NCBI RefSeq assembly: GCF_003731765.1
Contig: NZ_MOAL01000008.1
Span: 310,001-374,000, forward strand
DNA length: 64,000 nt
Reading direction: 5' to 3'
Origin: Pseudomonas chlororaphis
GTDB lineage: Bacteria > Pseudomonadota > Gammaproteobacteria > Pseudomonadales > Pseudomonadaceae
Shown: in pieces, positions 26,484 to 35,990 of the stretch
Position numbering within the stretch: position 1 is the stretch's first letter
Layout: the number at the start of each line of letters is the position of its first letter
Program-made: the position numbers and the translations under genes
The notes under the pieces: model-generated
The model's database searches: none
Seen by the model: only the letters and a program-made list of their open reading frames with translations
Told to the model about the DNA's origin: nothing

Positions 26484-29075
26484 ATGTCATCGCGTAAATT
26501 TGGACTCAATCTGGTGATAGTGCTGGCCATTGCCGCACTGTTCACCGGTTTCTGGGCGCTGATCAATCGCCCGGTTTCGGCCCCGAACTGGCCTGAACAG
26601 ATCTCCGGTTTTTCCTACTCGCCTTTCCAGCAAGGCCAGTTCCCGCAGAAAAACCAGTACCCGTCGGACGATGAGATGCGTCGCGACCTGGAGATCATGA
26701 GCAAGCTGACGGATAACATCCGCACCTACTCGGTCGACGGCAGCCTGGAGAATATCCCCAAGCTCGCCGAAGAGTTCGGCTTGCGAGTGACCCTGGGCAT
26801 CTGGATCAGCCCGGACCTAGAGCGCAACGAGCGGGAAATCACCCGCGCCATCGAGATCGCCAACAGCTCCCGCAGTGTCGTGCGAGTCGTGGTGGGTAAC
26901 GAAGCGATCTTCCGCAAGGAAATCACCGCCGACCAACTGTCGGTGCTACTCGACCGGGTTCGCGCGGCGGTGAAAGTGCCGGTGACCACCTCAGAACAGT
27001 GGCACGTCTGGGAAGAACACCCAGAATTGGCCAAGCACGTGGACCTGATCGCCGCGCACGTCCTGCCGTACTGGGAGTTCATCCCAGTGGACAAGGCCGG
27101 GCAATTCGTCCTCGACCGCGCCCGCGACCTGAAAAAACTCTTCCCGAAAAAGCCCCTGCTGCTCTCCGAAGTCGGCTGGCCGAGCAACGGTCGTATGCGC
27201 GGTGGCGCTGACGCCAGCCCGGCAGACCAGGCGATCTACTTGCGTACCCTGGTCAACAAGCTCAACCGCCAGGGTTACAACTACTTCGTCATCGAAGCCT
27301 TCGACCAGCCGTGGAAGGCCAGCGACGAAGGTTCCGTAGGCGCCTACTGGGGCGTGTACAACGCCGCGCGCCAACAGAAATTCAACTTTGAAGGCCCGGT
27401 GGTGGCGATTCCGCAATGGCGGGTCCTGGCCATCGGCTCGGTGGTCCTGGCATTGCTGTCCCTGACCCTGCTGATGATCGACGGCTCGGCCCTGCGCCAG
27501 CGTGGCCGCACCTTCCTGACCTTTATCGCCTTCCTGTGCGGGTCGGTGCTGGTGTGGATCGGCTACGACTACAGCCAGCAATACAGCACCTGGTTCAGCC
27601 TGACGGTGGGCTTCCTGCTGGCCCTCGGCGCCCTCGGGGTGTTTATCGTCCTGCTGACCGAAGCCCACGAACTGGCGGAGGCGGTCTGGACCCACAAACG
27701 CCGGCGCGAATTCCTGCCGGTGGAAGGTGAATCCGATTACCGGCCGAAAGTCTCAATCCACGTGCCCTGCTACAACGAGCCGCCGGAGATGGTCAAACAG
27801 ACCCTCAACGCCCTGGCCAACCTCGACTATCCGGACTTCGAAGTCCTGATCATCGACAACAACACCAAGGACCCGGCGGTGTGGGAACCGGTGCAGGCCT
27901 ATTGCGAAACCCTCGGCCCGCGCTTCAAGTTCTTCCACGTCGCGCCCCTCGCCGGCTTCAAGGGCGGGGCGCTGAACTACCTGATCCCGCACACCGCCAA
28001 AGACGCCGAAGTGATTGCGGTGATCGACTCCGACTATTGCGTCGAGCCGAACTGGCTCAAGCACATGGTGCCGCACTTCGCCGACCCGAAAATCGCCGTG
28101 GTGCAGTCGCCACAGGACTATCGCGACCAGAACGAAAGCACCTTCAAGAAGCTCTGCTACGCGGAATACAAAGGCTTCTTCCACATCGGCATGGTCACCC
28201 GTAACGACCGTGACGCGATCATCCAGCACGGCACCATGACCATGACCCGGCGTTCGGTGCTCGAAGAGCTGGGCTGGGCCGACTGGTGCATCTGTGAAGA
28301 CGCCGAACTGGGCCTGCGGGTGTTCGAGAAAGGCCTGTCGGCGGCGTACTACCACACCAGCTACGGCAAGGGCCTGATGCCCGATACCTTTATCGACTTC
28401 AAGAAACAGCGCTTCCGCTGGGCCTACGGGGCGATTCAGATCATCAAGCGTCACACCGCCAGCCTGCTGCGCGGCAAGGACACCGAGCTGACCCGTGGCC
28501 AGCGCTATCACTTCCTCGCGGGCTGGCTGCCGTGGGTGGCCGATGGCATGAACATCTTCTTCACCGTCGGCGCCCTGCTGTGGTCGGCGGCGATGATCAT
28601 CGTGCCGCAACGGGTCGATCCGCCGCTGCTGATCTTCGCAATCCCGCCGTTGGCGCTGTTCGTGTTCAAGGTCGGCAAGATCATCTTCCTCTACCGTCGC
28701 GCGGTGGGGGTGAACCTGACCGATGCGTTCTGTGCGGCCCTGGCCGGCCTGGCGTTGTCCCACACCATTGCCAAGGCGGTGTTGTACGGGTTCTTCACCA
28801 GCAGCATTCCGTTCTTCCGGACGCCGAAGAATGCCGATAACCACGGCTTCTGGGTGGCGATTTCGGAAGCCCGGGAAGAGTTGTTCATCATGCTGCTGTT
28901 GTGGGGCGCGGCCTTGGGGATCTTCCTGGTCCAGGGCCTGCCGAGCAACGACATGCGCTTCTGGGTGACCATGCTCCTGGTGCAGTCGCTGCCCTATCTG
29001 GCAGCACTGATCATGGCGTTCCTGTCCTCGCTGCCCAAACCGGCAGCAGAAACAGAAGAGGCACCGGCCGTCTAA
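26484..29075 (+). CDS. ndvB: NdvB-like beta-1,3-glucan synthase/transferase (GH17 plus GT2)
   Basis: Large inner-membrane enzyme linked to periplasmic (cyclic) beta-glucans. One N-terminal membrane helix is followed by a GH17 domain (about 40-300), with acid Glu in VVVGNEAIFR and nucleophile Glu in LLLSEVGWPSNG. Two more helices come next, then a GT2 domain (about 415-690) with DSDYCVEPNW, ICEDAELGL and the QRFRW motif, then C-terminal membrane helices. Pseudomonas GH17 domains of this layout act as beta-1,3-glucan transferases. I take the ATG giving MSSRKFGLNLVIVLAIAALF (863 residues). The symbol rests on domain layout and similarity to P. aeruginosa NdvB; paralogues exist. Confidence 0.85.
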   Translation: MSSRKFGLNLVIVLAIAALFTGFWALINRPVSAPNWPEQISGFSYSPFQQGQFPQKNQYPSDDEMRRDLEIMSKLTDNIRTYSVDGSLENIPKLAEEFGLRVTLGIWISPDLERNEREITRAIEIANSSRSVVRVVVGNEAIFRKEITADQLSVLLDRVRAAVKVPVTTSEQWHVWEEHPELAKHVDLIAAHVLPYWEFIPVDKAGQFVLDRARDLKKLFPKKPLLLSEVGWPSNGRMRGGADASPADQAIYLRTLVNKLNRQGYNYFVIEAFDQPWKASDEGSVGAYWGVYNAARQQKFNFEGPVVAIPQWRVLAIGSVVLALLSLTLLMIDGSALRQRGRTFLTFIAFLCGSVLVWIGYDYSQQYSTWFSLTVGFLLALGALGVFIVLLTEAHELAEAVWTHKRRREFLPVEGESDYRPKVSIHVPCYNEPPEMVKQTLNALANLDYPDFEVLIIDNNTKDPAVWEPVQAYCETLGPRFKFFHVAPLAGFKGGALNYLIPHTAKDAEVIAVIDSDYCVEPNWLKHMVPHFADPKIAVVQSPQDYRDQNESTFKKLCYAEYKGFFHIGMVTRNDRDAIIQHGTMTMTRRSVLEELGWADWCICEDAELGLRVFEKGLSAAYYHTSYGKGLMPDTFIDFKKQRFRWAYGAIQIIKRHTASLLRGKDTELTRGQRYHFLAGWLPWVADGMNIFFTVGALLWSAAMIIVPQRVDPPLLIFAIPPLALFVFKVGKIIFLYRRAVGVNLTDAFCAALAGLALSHTIAKAVLYGFFTSSIPFFRTPKNADNHGFWVAISEAREELFIMLLLWGAALGIFLVQGLPSNDMRFWVTMLLVQSLPYLAALIMAFLSSLPKPAAETEEAPAV

Positions 29076-29091
29076 ATCGCTTGCACCTACT

Positions 29092-29117
29092 AAACGGCGG
29101 CCTCTGGCCGCCGTTTT
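29092..29117 (+). terminator. Terminator after the glucan synthase gene
   Basis: AAACGGCGGCC and GGCCGCCGTTTT form a perfect stem with a TCT loop, 17 bases past the stop. Confidence 0.9.
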
Positions 29118-29158
29118 GCTTTAAGATATCCGCCATTTTGCGCGCCCTGCCCAACCCT

Positions 29159-29231
29159 GTAGGAGCTGGCTTGCCAGCGATGTTTTCATACGCACCGCGT
29201 TCTCGTTCCGCGCCGGCCAGCCGGCTCCTAC
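29159..29231. repeat. Single REPIN
   Basis: GTAGGAGCTGGCTTGCCAGC is paired 35 bases on with GCCGGCCAGCCGGCTCCTAC. It lies between the terminator and dapE, 26 bases before the dapE start, so it would be in the dapE leader if transcription starts upstream of it. Confidence 0.85.
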
Positions 29232-29256
29232 ACAATGCCTTGCACCGGAGTTCCCC

Positions 29257-30408
29257 ATGACGGCCCACGCCGACCTTTCGCCGACCCTGCAACTTGCCTG
29301 TGATCTGATCCGCCGCCCGTCGGTGACGCCGGTCGACGCCGATTGCCAAAAGCTGATGATGCAGCGCCTGGGCGATGCCGGCTTCAAGCTGGAGCCAATG
29401 CGCATCGAGGATGTGGATAACTTCTGGGCCACCCACGGCCGCCACGAAGGCCCGGTGCTGTGCTTCGCCGGCCACACCGATGTGGTCCCTACCGGCCCGG
29501 TGCAGGCCTGGCAGAACGACCCGTTCGACGCGCTGATCGACGAACACGGCATGCTCTGCGGCCGTGGCGCGGCCGACATGAAAGGCAGCCTGGCCGCCAT
29601 GCTGGTGGCCGCTGAGCGTTTTGTCGGCGACTACCCGGACCACAAGGGCTCGGTGGCCTTCCTGATCACCAGCGACGAAGAAGGCCCGGCCCACCACGGC
29701 ACCAAAGCCGTGGTCGAACGCCTGGCCGCCCGCAAAGAGCGCCTGGACTGGTGCATCGTCGGCGAGCCTTCGAGCACCAGCCTGGTGGGCGACGTGGTGA
29801 AGAACGGCCGTCGCGGCTCCCTCGGTGCCAAGCTCACGGTACGCGGCGTACAAGGCCACGTGGCCTACCCGCACCTGGCAAAGAACCCGATCCACCTGGC
29901 TGCCGTGGCCTTGGCTGAGCTGGCCGCCGAGCATTGGGACGACGGTAACGCCTTCTTCCCGCCCACCAGCTTCCAGATCTCCAACCTCAACTCCGGCACC
30001 GGCGCCACCAACGTGATCCCTGGCGAACTGGTGGCCCTGTTCAACTTCCGCTTCTCCACCGAGTCCACCGTGGAAGGCCTGCAACAGCGCGTGGCGGCGA
30101 TTCTCGACAAGCACGGCCTGGACTGGCACGTGGAATGGGCACTGTCCGGCCTGCCGTTCCTCACCGAACCCGGCGCCCTGCTGGACGCGGTGTCGGCGAG
30201 CATCAAGGCCATCACCGGCCGCGAAACCAAAGCGTCCACCAGTGGCGGCACTTCCGACGGGCGCTTTATCGCCACCCTGGGCACCCAGGTGGTCGAGCTG
30301 GGCCCGGTCAACGCCACCATTCACCAGGTCAACGAGCGGGTCTTGGCCAGCGACCTCGACGTGCTGACCGAAATCTACTACCAGACCCTGATCAAGTTGC
30401 TCGCCTGA
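29257..30408 (+). CDS. dapE: DapE, succinyl-diaminopimelate desuccinylase
   Basis: Di-zinc M20 hydrolase that releases L,L-diaminopimelate and succinate, the step after DapC. All metal motifs are visible: FAGHTDVVPTGP (His), GRGAADMKGSLAAM (bridging Asp), TSDEEGPAHHG (catalytic and metal Glu), IVGEPSS, and the C-terminal His in NATIHQVNE. A dimerisation domain lies about 180-290. The 383 residues are normal. Its TGA overlaps the rlmA ATG by one base. Confidence 0.96.
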   Translation: MTAHADLSPTLQLACDLIRRPSVTPVDADCQKLMMQRLGDAGFKLEPMRIEDVDNFWATHGRHEGPVLCFAGHTDVVPTGPVQAWQNDPFDALIDEHGMLCGRGAADMKGSLAAMLVAAERFVGDYPDHKGSVAFLITSDEEGPAHHGTKAVVERLAARKERLDWCIVGEPSSTSLVGDVVKNGRRGSLGAKLTVRGVQGHVAYPHLAKNPIHLAAVALAELAAEHWDDGNAFFPPTSFQISNLNSGTGATNVIPGELVALFNFRFSTESTVEGLQQRVAAILDKHGLDWHVEWALSGLPFLTEPGALLDAVSASIKAITGRETKASTSGGTSDGRFIATLGTQVVELGPVNATIHQVNERVLASDLDVLTEIYYQTLIKLLA

Positions 30409-31217
30409 TGCTCGCCTGCCCCATTTGCAGTGCGCCGCTGAGCGCACTAGACAACGGCGTGGCCTGCCCGGTCGGGCACCGTTTCGATCGCGCGCGCCAG
30501 GGTTACCTGAACCTGTTGCCGGTGCAGCACAAGAACAGCCGCGACCCGGGTGATAACCAGGCCATGGTCGAAGCTCGTCGCGACTTTCTCAACGCCGGGC
30601 ACTACGCCCCGGTGGCCCGGCGCCTGGCCGAACTGGCCGCTGAGCGGGCGCCGCAACGCTGGGTCGACATCGGCTGTGGCGAGGGTTACTACACCGCGCA
30701 GCTCGCCGACGCCCTGCCCGGTGCCGACGGTTACGCCCTGGACATCTCCCGGGAAGCGATCAAGCGCGCCTGCCGCCGCAACCCCGAACTGACCTGGTTG
30801 ATCGCCAGCATGGCCCGGGTCCCCCTGGCCGATGCCAGCTGCCAGTTCCTGGCCAGCGTGTTCAGCCCACTGGACTGGCAGGAGGCCAAACGCCTGCTCA
30901 GCCCCGGCGGCGGCCTGATGAAAGTCGGCCCCACCCGCGGCCACCTGATGGAACTTCGCGAGCGCCTGTACGATGAGGTGCGCGAATACACCGACGACAA
31001 GCACCTGGCCCTGGTACCCAATGGGATGGTGCTGCAACACAGCGAGACCCTGGAGTTCACACTGAGCCTGGCGAGTGCGCAGGACCGCGCCAACCTGCTG
31101 GCGATGACGCCCCACGGCTGGCGCGCCAGTGCCGAACGCCGGGCCCAGGTCATCGAACAGGCCGAGCCGTTCGAGGTCACTGTGTCCATGCGCTACGATT
31201 ATTTCGTCTTGCAATAA
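30408..31217 (+). CDS. rlmA: RlmA, 23S rRNA (guanine-745-N1)-methyltransferase
   Basis: Methylates G745 (or G748 in related enzymes) of 23S rRNA. The N-terminus has a zinc-ribbon-like MLACPICSAPL followed by ACPVGHRFDRARQGYLNLL, characteristic of RlmA. The SAM-binding motif WVDIGCGEGYYTAQLAD is near residue 88. The 269 residues match E. coli RlmA. The start is fixed by the TGATG overlap with dapE; a longer in-frame reading inside dapE is not credible. Confidence 0.92.
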   Translation: MLACPICSAPLSALDNGVACPVGHRFDRARQGYLNLLPVQHKNSRDPGDNQAMVEARRDFLNAGHYAPVARRLAELAAERAPQRWVDIGCGEGYYTAQLADALPGADGYALDISREAIKRACRRNPELTWLIASMARVPLADASCQFLASVFSPLDWQEAKRLLSPGGGLMKVGPTRGHLMELRERLYDEVREYTDDKHLALVPNGMVLQHSETLEFTLSLASAQDRANLLAMTPHGWRASAERRAQVIEQAEPFEVTVSMRYDYFVLQ

Positions 31218-31300
31218 CCCTTTAACCCACGGCCTTGAGCAACGGCTCGAGGCCGAATAAATCCGCGAATGGATTTTTCAGACCGGCAGTGAGGACATCC

Positions 31301-31678
31301 ATGCGCCAGCCCGATATCGAGATTTACCTGAAAGACGCCGACGTCGACTACAAGGCCATCGCCGCCTGGCTCGGCAGCGCTTTGGGCCCCTGCACCGACT
31401 GGGTCCAGAAAGGCCAGACCTTCAAGTGCAAGGCCGGAACCGTACCCGTGACCTGGCTGCCCAAAGCCGTTGGCAAGTGGAACAGCCTGTACCTGGAAAG
31501 CGACCAGACCCCGTGGGACGACGACATCGCCTGCGCCCGCGCCGCCTTCGCCGCGCTGAACGTCGAAGTGCGCTGTGCACCCGGTACCTGGGTCGAGGAA
31601 GAAGGCGAAGAAACCGCCGACCGCTGGATTCGCATCAGTGTTGACGGTGAAGAAGAAATTACCTGGAAGACGGCTTAA
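31301..31678 (+). CDS. Conserved hypothetical protein, 125 residues
   Basis: I do not recognise a function. The start giving MRQPDIEIYLKDADVDYKAI is preceded by GTGAGGACA; a start 22 codons upstream has a poorer context and an unlikely N-terminus. The product is soluble and acidic, rich in Trp (IAAWLGSALGPCTDWVQKG, VGKWNSLYL) with an acidic C-terminus (EEEGEETADRW). No signal peptide or membrane segment. Codon use looks like the flanking core genes. Confidence 0.75.
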   Translation: MRQPDIEIYLKDADVDYKAIAAWLGSALGPCTDWVQKGQTFKCKAGTVPVTWLPKAVGKWNSLYLESDQTPWDDDIACARAAFAALNVEVRCAPGTWVEEEGEETADRWIRISVDGEEEITWKTA

Positions 31679-31688
31679 AAGCAGCGGC

Positions 31689-31770
31689 AAGCTACAAGCG
31701 GCAAGTCTCAAGCTGAACCGCTTGTAGCTTGTAGCTTGTAGCTCGCACCTACAGACCTACAGACCTACAA
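31689..31770. repeat. Inverted repeat plus short direct repeats beside the cold-shock gene
   Basis: AAGCTACAAGCGG (31689-31701) is perfectly inverted as CCGCTTGTAGCTT (31718-31730). GTAGCTT is then repeated. Three tandem copies of ACCTACA(G/A) follow at 31747-31770 and contain the stop codon of the cold-shock gene on the other strand. It is probably a dispersed repeat and also a stem-loop between two convergent genes. Confidence 0.7.
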
Positions 31771-31966
31771 CATCCTCAGCCTGCAAGCCCTTCTCACCCG
31801 TCACCACCGCATATTCCACTTGCTGGCCTTCAGCCAGTGAGCGATGGCCTTCGCCACGAATCGCCCGGTAGTGCACAAAGACATCCGCCCCGCCTTCACG
31901 TTGAATGAAGCCGTAACCCTTGGCGTCGTTGAACCACTTCACATTGCCGGTCTCGCGAGTAGACAT
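31757..31966 (-). CDS. Cold-shock domain protein (CspA family)
   Basis: Single OB-fold nucleic-acid chaperone of 69 residues. RNP1 (GNVKWFNDAKGYGFIQ) and RNP2 (ADVFVHYRAI) are both present, and it ends in the usual AEDVVGL. The start giving MSTRETGNVKW is chosen over a 16-residue extension. The sequence is the CspA/CapB type, with no evidence on cold inducibility; the 250-base upstream region (31967-32212, shared with plsB) could hold a long leader but I see no defined motif. Confidence 0.93.
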   Translation of the reverse strand: MSTRETGNVKWFNDAKGYGFIQREGGADVFVHYRAIRGEGHRSLAEGQQVEYAVVTGEKGLQAEDVVGL

Positions 31967-32212
31967 GAATCCACACCTCATTTTTTTATTATTGGATTGG
32001 TGCACTGCAACCAAACCTTGAGAACTTTCCCTCGACCTGCCTCTCTATGAGTGGAAGCCATACGGCCGCGGGAGAGTCGGCCGAGTATATGACAGGCGTA
32101 AAAACTCTCAACTCAATCTTGTTTCGGCGCTTTTTTGCCGATTTTCGGTGAATCCGGCACACTACCGGCCCCGAGCGCCTGCTCGGTTTTTATTCACTCA
32201 TGCAGAAGCCGT

Positions 32213-34717
32213 ATGACCCGCTCCCCGATCCGCCGTCTTGTGTTTGGCACCTTGCGCCGACTGCTGTATCTCTGGGTTCGCTCCGAGACCATCAACCAGT
32301 CGTCCTTCACCCTCGACCTCGACCGCAGCCGACCGGTGTTCTACGTCCTGCAAAACCCCTCGCTGACCGACCTCGCGGTGGTCGACGCCGAGTGCACCAA
32401 GGCCGGCTTGCCGCGCCCGGTGCTGCCGGTGGCGGTGGGTGGCCTGCTGGAACCGGCAGCGTTCTTCTACCTGACCCCGGAGCCGGACTGGCTTGGCCGC
32501 CAGGACAAGCGCGGCGCACCGCCGACCCTGACCCGCCTGGTCAGTGCCCTGACGCAAAACGCCGCCGAAGACGCGCAGATCATTCCGGTCAGCGTGTTTT
32601 GGGGCCAGTCGCCGGACAGCGAGTCCAGCCCCTGGAAACTCCTGTTCGCCGACAGTTGGGCCGTCACCGGACGCCTGCGCCGGCTGCTGAGCATCATGAT
32701 CCTGGGGCGAAAGACCCGGGTGCAGTTCTCGGCGCCGATCAACCTGCGTGAACTGATCGAACACAATAAGGGCCACGAGCGCACCGTGCGCATGGCCCAG
32801 CGCATCCTGCGGGTGCACTTTCGCAACCTCAAGGCGGCAGTGATCGGCCCGGATATTTCCCACCGGCGCAACCTGGTCAAGGGCCTGCTCAACCAGCCCC
32901 TGGTCAAGCAAGCGATTCTCGAAGAGGCGGAGCGCGAGAAGATCGCCCCGGAAAAAGCCAAGGCCCAGGCCCTGCGCTACGGCAACGAGATCGCCTCGGA
33001 CTACACCTACACGGCAATCCGCTTCCTGGAAGTGGTGCTCAGCTGGTTCTGGAACAAGATCTACGACGGGATCAAGGTCAACAACATCGAAGGCGTGCAA
33101 AAGGTCGCCCAGGGTCACGAAGTGATCTACGTGCCCTGCCACCGCAGCCACATCGACTACCTGCTGCTCTCTTACCTACTGTTCCGCAACGGCCTGACCC
33201 CACCGCACATTGCCGCCGGGATCAACCTCAACATGCCGGTGATCGGCAGCCTGCTGCGGCGCGGCGGCGCGTTCTTCATGCGCCGCACTTTCAAGGGCAA
33301 CCCGCTCTACACCTCGGTGTTCAACGAGTACCTGCACACCCTGTTCACCAAGGGTTTCCCGGTGGAGTACTTCGTCGAGGGCGGCCGTTCGCGCACCGGG
33401 CGCATGCTGCAACCCAAGACCGGCATGCTGGCCATCACCCTGCGCAGCTTCCTGCGGTCCTCGCGCATGCCCATCGTCTTCGTGCCGGTGTACATCGGCT
33501 ACGAGCGGGTGCTGGAAGGTCGCACCTACCTGGGCGAGCTGCGTGGCGCGAGCAAGAAGAAAGAATCGATCTTCGACATCTTCAAGGTCATTGGCGCCCT
33601 CAAGCAGCGCTTCGGCCAGGTGGCGGTGAACTTCGGCGAGCCGATCAAGCTGGCGGAGTTCCTCGACCAGGAGCAGCCGGACTGGCGCAGTCAGGAACTG
33701 GGCCCGCAATTCCGCCCGGCCTGGCTCAACGAAACCACCAACCGCCTCGGCGAGCGGGTGGCTCAGCACCTTAACGAAGCGGCTGCGATCAACCCAGTGA
33801 ACCTGGTGGCCCTGGCGCTGCTGTCCACCAGCCGCCTGGCCCTGGACGACCGTGCCATGGCTCGGGTGCTGGACCTGTACCTGGCGCTGCTGCGCCGGGT
33901 GCCCTACTCGCCCCACACCACGCTGCCGGAAGGCGATGGGCAGGCGCTGATCGAGCATGTGAAGGACATGAAGCTGTTGTCCGAGCAGAACGACGCCCTG
34001 GGCAAGATCCTCTATCTGGATGAGCAGAATGCCGTCCTGATGACCTATTACCGCAACAACGTGCTGCACATTTTCGCCCTTCCGGCGCTGCTGGCGAGCT
34101 TCTTCCAGAGCTCGTCGCGCATGAGCCGCGAACAGATCCTGCGCTACACCCGCGCGCTCTACCCCTACCTGCAGTCGGAGCTGTTCATCCGCTGGTCCCT
34201 GGAAGAACTGGACAGCGTGGTTGACCAGTGGCTGGAGGCCTTTGTCGAACAGGGGCTGCTGCGTTTCGAGAAAGACGCGTACCTGCGACCCGCCCCAAGT
34301 TCGCGGCACTTTGTGTTGCTGACCCTGCTGTCCAAGAGCATCGCCCAGACCCTGCAACGCTTCTACATGGCCATTTCCCTGTTGCTCAACAGCGGCCAGA
34401 ACAGCATCAGCGCCGAAGAGCTGGAAGACCTGTGCACGGTCATGGCCCAGCGCCTGTCGATTCTCCATGGCCTGAACGCCCCGGAGTTCTTCGACAAAAG
34501 CCTGTTCCGGCACTTTATCCAGACCTTGCTCGACCTCGACGTGCTGCGCCGCGACGCCGCCGGCAAGCTCAGCTACCACGAACTGCTGGGGGACCTGGCC
34601 GAAGGCGCGGCCAAACGCGTGCTGCCGGCGGAGATTCGCCTGTCGATCCGCCAGGTCGCCCTGCACCGCAGCGAAGATGCCGCCGATCAGGTCGCGGCGC
34701 CTGAGCAAAGCGACTAG
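32213..34717 (+). CDS. plsB: PlsB, glycerol-3-phosphate 1-O-acyltransferase
   Basis: Inner-membrane enzyme that acylates sn-glycerol-3-phosphate from acyl-CoA or acyl-ACP, the first step of phospholipid synthesis. The HX4D catalytic motif is in VPCHRSHIDYLLLSY near residue 310. Block II (RRGGAFFMRRTF), block III (YFVEGGRSRTGR) and block IV (VPVYIGYE) follow in order. The ATG giving MTRSPIRRLVFGTLRRLLYL yields 834 residues, the family size. It is followed by a GC stem-loop (34727-34749, no T run) and a lipoprotein gene. Confidence 0.96.
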   Translation: MTRSPIRRLVFGTLRRLLYLWVRSETINQSSFTLDLDRSRPVFYVLQNPSLTDLAVVDAECTKAGLPRPVLPVAVGGLLEPAAFFYLTPEPDWLGRQDKRGAPPTLTRLVSALTQNAAEDAQIIPVSVFWGQSPDSESSPWKLLFADSWAVTGRLRRLLSIMILGRKTRVQFSAPINLRELIEHNKGHERTVRMAQRILRVHFRNLKAAVIGPDISHRRNLVKGLLNQPLVKQAILEEAEREKIAPEKAKAQALRYGNEIASDYTYTAIRFLEVVLSWFWNKIYDGIKVNNIEGVQKVAQGHEVIYVPCHRSHIDYLLLSYLLFRNGLTPPHIAAGINLNMPVIGSLLRRGGAFFMRRTFKGNPLYTSVFNEYLHTLFTKGFPVEYFVEGGRSRTGRMLQPKTGMLAITLRSFLRSSRMPIVFVPVYIGYERVLEGRTYLGELRGASKKKESIFDIFKVIGALKQRFGQVAVNFGEPIKLAEFLDQEQPDWRSQELGPQFRPAWLNETTNRLGERVAQHLNEAAAINPVNLVALALLSTSRLALDDRAMARVLDLYLALLRRVPYSPHTTLPEGDGQALIEHVKDMKLLSEQNDALGKILYLDEQNAVLMTYYRNNVLHIFALPALLASFFQSSSRMSREQILRYTRALYPYLQSELFIRWSLEELDSVVDQWLEAFVEQGLLRFEKDAYLRPAPSSRHFVLLTLLSKSIAQTLQRFYMAISLLLNSGQNSISAEELEDLCTVMAQRLSILHGLNAPEFFDKSLFRHFIQTLLDLDVLRRDAAGKLSYHELLGDLAEGAAKRVLPAEIRLSIRQVALHRSEDAADQVAAPEQSD

Positions 34718-34768
34718 ATTCTTATGGGCGCCTGGCAACTTCAGGCGCCGCCGATACGGAGATCCTCC

Positions 34769-35161
34769 ATGAAGAAACTCATCCTGCTGGCCGTCACCAC
34801 CCTGCTCGGGGCCTGTCAGACCATGCACCCGGCCGCCAAGCTCGACGGTGAAGTCTTCTACCTGCAACGTATTGCCTTGCCGCCAGACGCCACCCTGAGC
34901 GTCAGCCTGCAGGACGTGTCCCTGGCCGATGCCCCCGCGGTCATCCTGGCCGAGCAGAAAGGCCCGGTAAAAGGCCAGGTTCCGCTGCCCTTCCACCTCA
35001 ACTACGACCCGGCCCAGGTCAAGCCCGGCCATCGCTATTCGGTCAGCGCGCGGATCGAAGTGGACGGCCAACTGATGTTTATCACCACCGAAAACCACGC
35101 GGTGCAACTCGACGGCAGCGACCTGCAGCCGTTGAAAATCCGCGTCGACGCAGTCCGTTAA
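34769..35161 (+). CDS. YbaY-family lipoprotein
   Basis: Small exported lipoprotein. The signal peptide MKKLILLAVTTLLGAC ends in a lipobox (LLGAC) at residue 16. The rest is one beta-sandwich domain with VFYLQRIALPPDATLSVSL and FHLNYDPAQVKPGHRYSVSA, as in the YbaY/type III secretion pilotin-like family. The 130 residues fit. GGAGATCC precedes the start. It is 51 bases after plsB, on the same strand. Function is unknown. Confidence 0.85.
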   Translation: MKKLILLAVTTLLGACQTMHPAAKLDGEVFYLQRIALPPDATLSVSLQDVSLADAPAVILAEQKGPVKGQVPLPFHLNYDPAQVKPGHRYSVSARIEVDGQLMFITTENHAVQLDGSDLQPLKIRVDAVR

Positions 35162-35191
35162 TCCCCCCCTTTTTTGCACAAGGAAGCCGTC

Positions 35192-35881
35192 ATGCTCCGT
35201 TCCTCCCTGCGTTTCACCAGCCTGTGCGCCGGTTTGCTGATTTCCGCCAGCGCCCTGGCCTTGTCCCTCAGTGACCTGTCCCAGGGCGACGCCTCCGGCG
35301 GTCTCAAGGACGCCCTGACCCAAGGCGCGCAAATCGCCGTCAAGCAACTGGGCACCCCGGGCGGCTTCAGCGGCAACCCGGACGTGCGCATCGAGCTGCC
35401 GGGCAACCTGGGCAAAGTGGCGAAAAAAATGAAGCAGTTCGGCATGGGCGACCAGGTCGATCAACTGGAAGCCAGCATGAACAAGGCCGCCGAAGCGGCC
35501 GTGCCACAAGCCCAGGCGCTGCTGGTGGATGCAGTGAAGAAAATGACTGTGTCTGACGCCAAAGGCATTCTCAGCGGTGGCAAGGACTCCGCCACCCAGT
35601 ACCTGGACAAGAGCAGCCGCGAGCAGATCCGCGCCAAGTTCCTGCCGATCGTCAAGCAAGCCACCGACCAGGTCGGTCTGGCCAAGCAGTACAACTCCTT
35701 TGCCGGCCAGGCCGCGACCCTGGGCGTACTGGACGCCAAGAGCGCCAACATCGAAAACTACGTCACCGAGCAGGCGCTCAATGGCCTGTTTGAGATGATC
35801 GGCAAGCAGGAAGAAACCATCCGCAAAAACCCGGCAGCCGCGGCCACCAGCCTGGCCAAGAAAGTCTTCGGCACCCTGTAA
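35192..35881 (+). CDS. DUF4197-family exported protein
   Basis: Periplasmic protein of unknown role, 229 residues. MLRSSLRFTSLCAGLLISASALA is a Sec signal peptide. The mature part is largely helical and contains SLSDLSQGDASGGLKDALTQ and AKGILSGGKDSATQYL, typical of DUF4197. AAGGA lies seven bases before this ATG, so I prefer it to the in-frame ATG six codons upstream. It follows the YbaY-like gene by 30 bases, likely the same transcript. Confidence 0.88.
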   Translation: MLRSSLRFTSLCAGLLISASALALSLSDLSQGDASGGLKDALTQGAQIAVKQLGTPGGFSGNPDVRIELPGNLGKVAKKMKQFGMGDQVDQLEASMNKAAEAAVPQAQALLVDAVKKMTVSDAKGILSGGKDSATQYLDKSSREQIRAKFLPIVKQATDQVGLAKQYNSFAGQAATLGVLDAKSANIENYVTEQALNGLFEMIGKQEETIRKNPAAAATSLAKKVFGTL

Positions 35882-35904
35882 ACCCGCCCCTCCTCACACA
35901 CCCC

Positions 35905-35982
35905 GTAGCTGGCTTGCCAGCGATAGCGTCCTCAAGGGCAACACCTGTCTTGAAGACCTCTCGCCGGCAAGCCGGCTCCTAC
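35905..35982. repeat. Single REPIN between convergent genes
   Basis: GTAGCTGGCTTGCCAGCGAT is paired with TCGCCGGCAAGCCGGCTCCTAC. The left end lacks the GGA of the usual GTAGGAGC, a small deletion. It sits between the DUF4197 gene and the mexK stop. Confidence 0.85.
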
Positions 35983-35990
35983 CGATGGGG

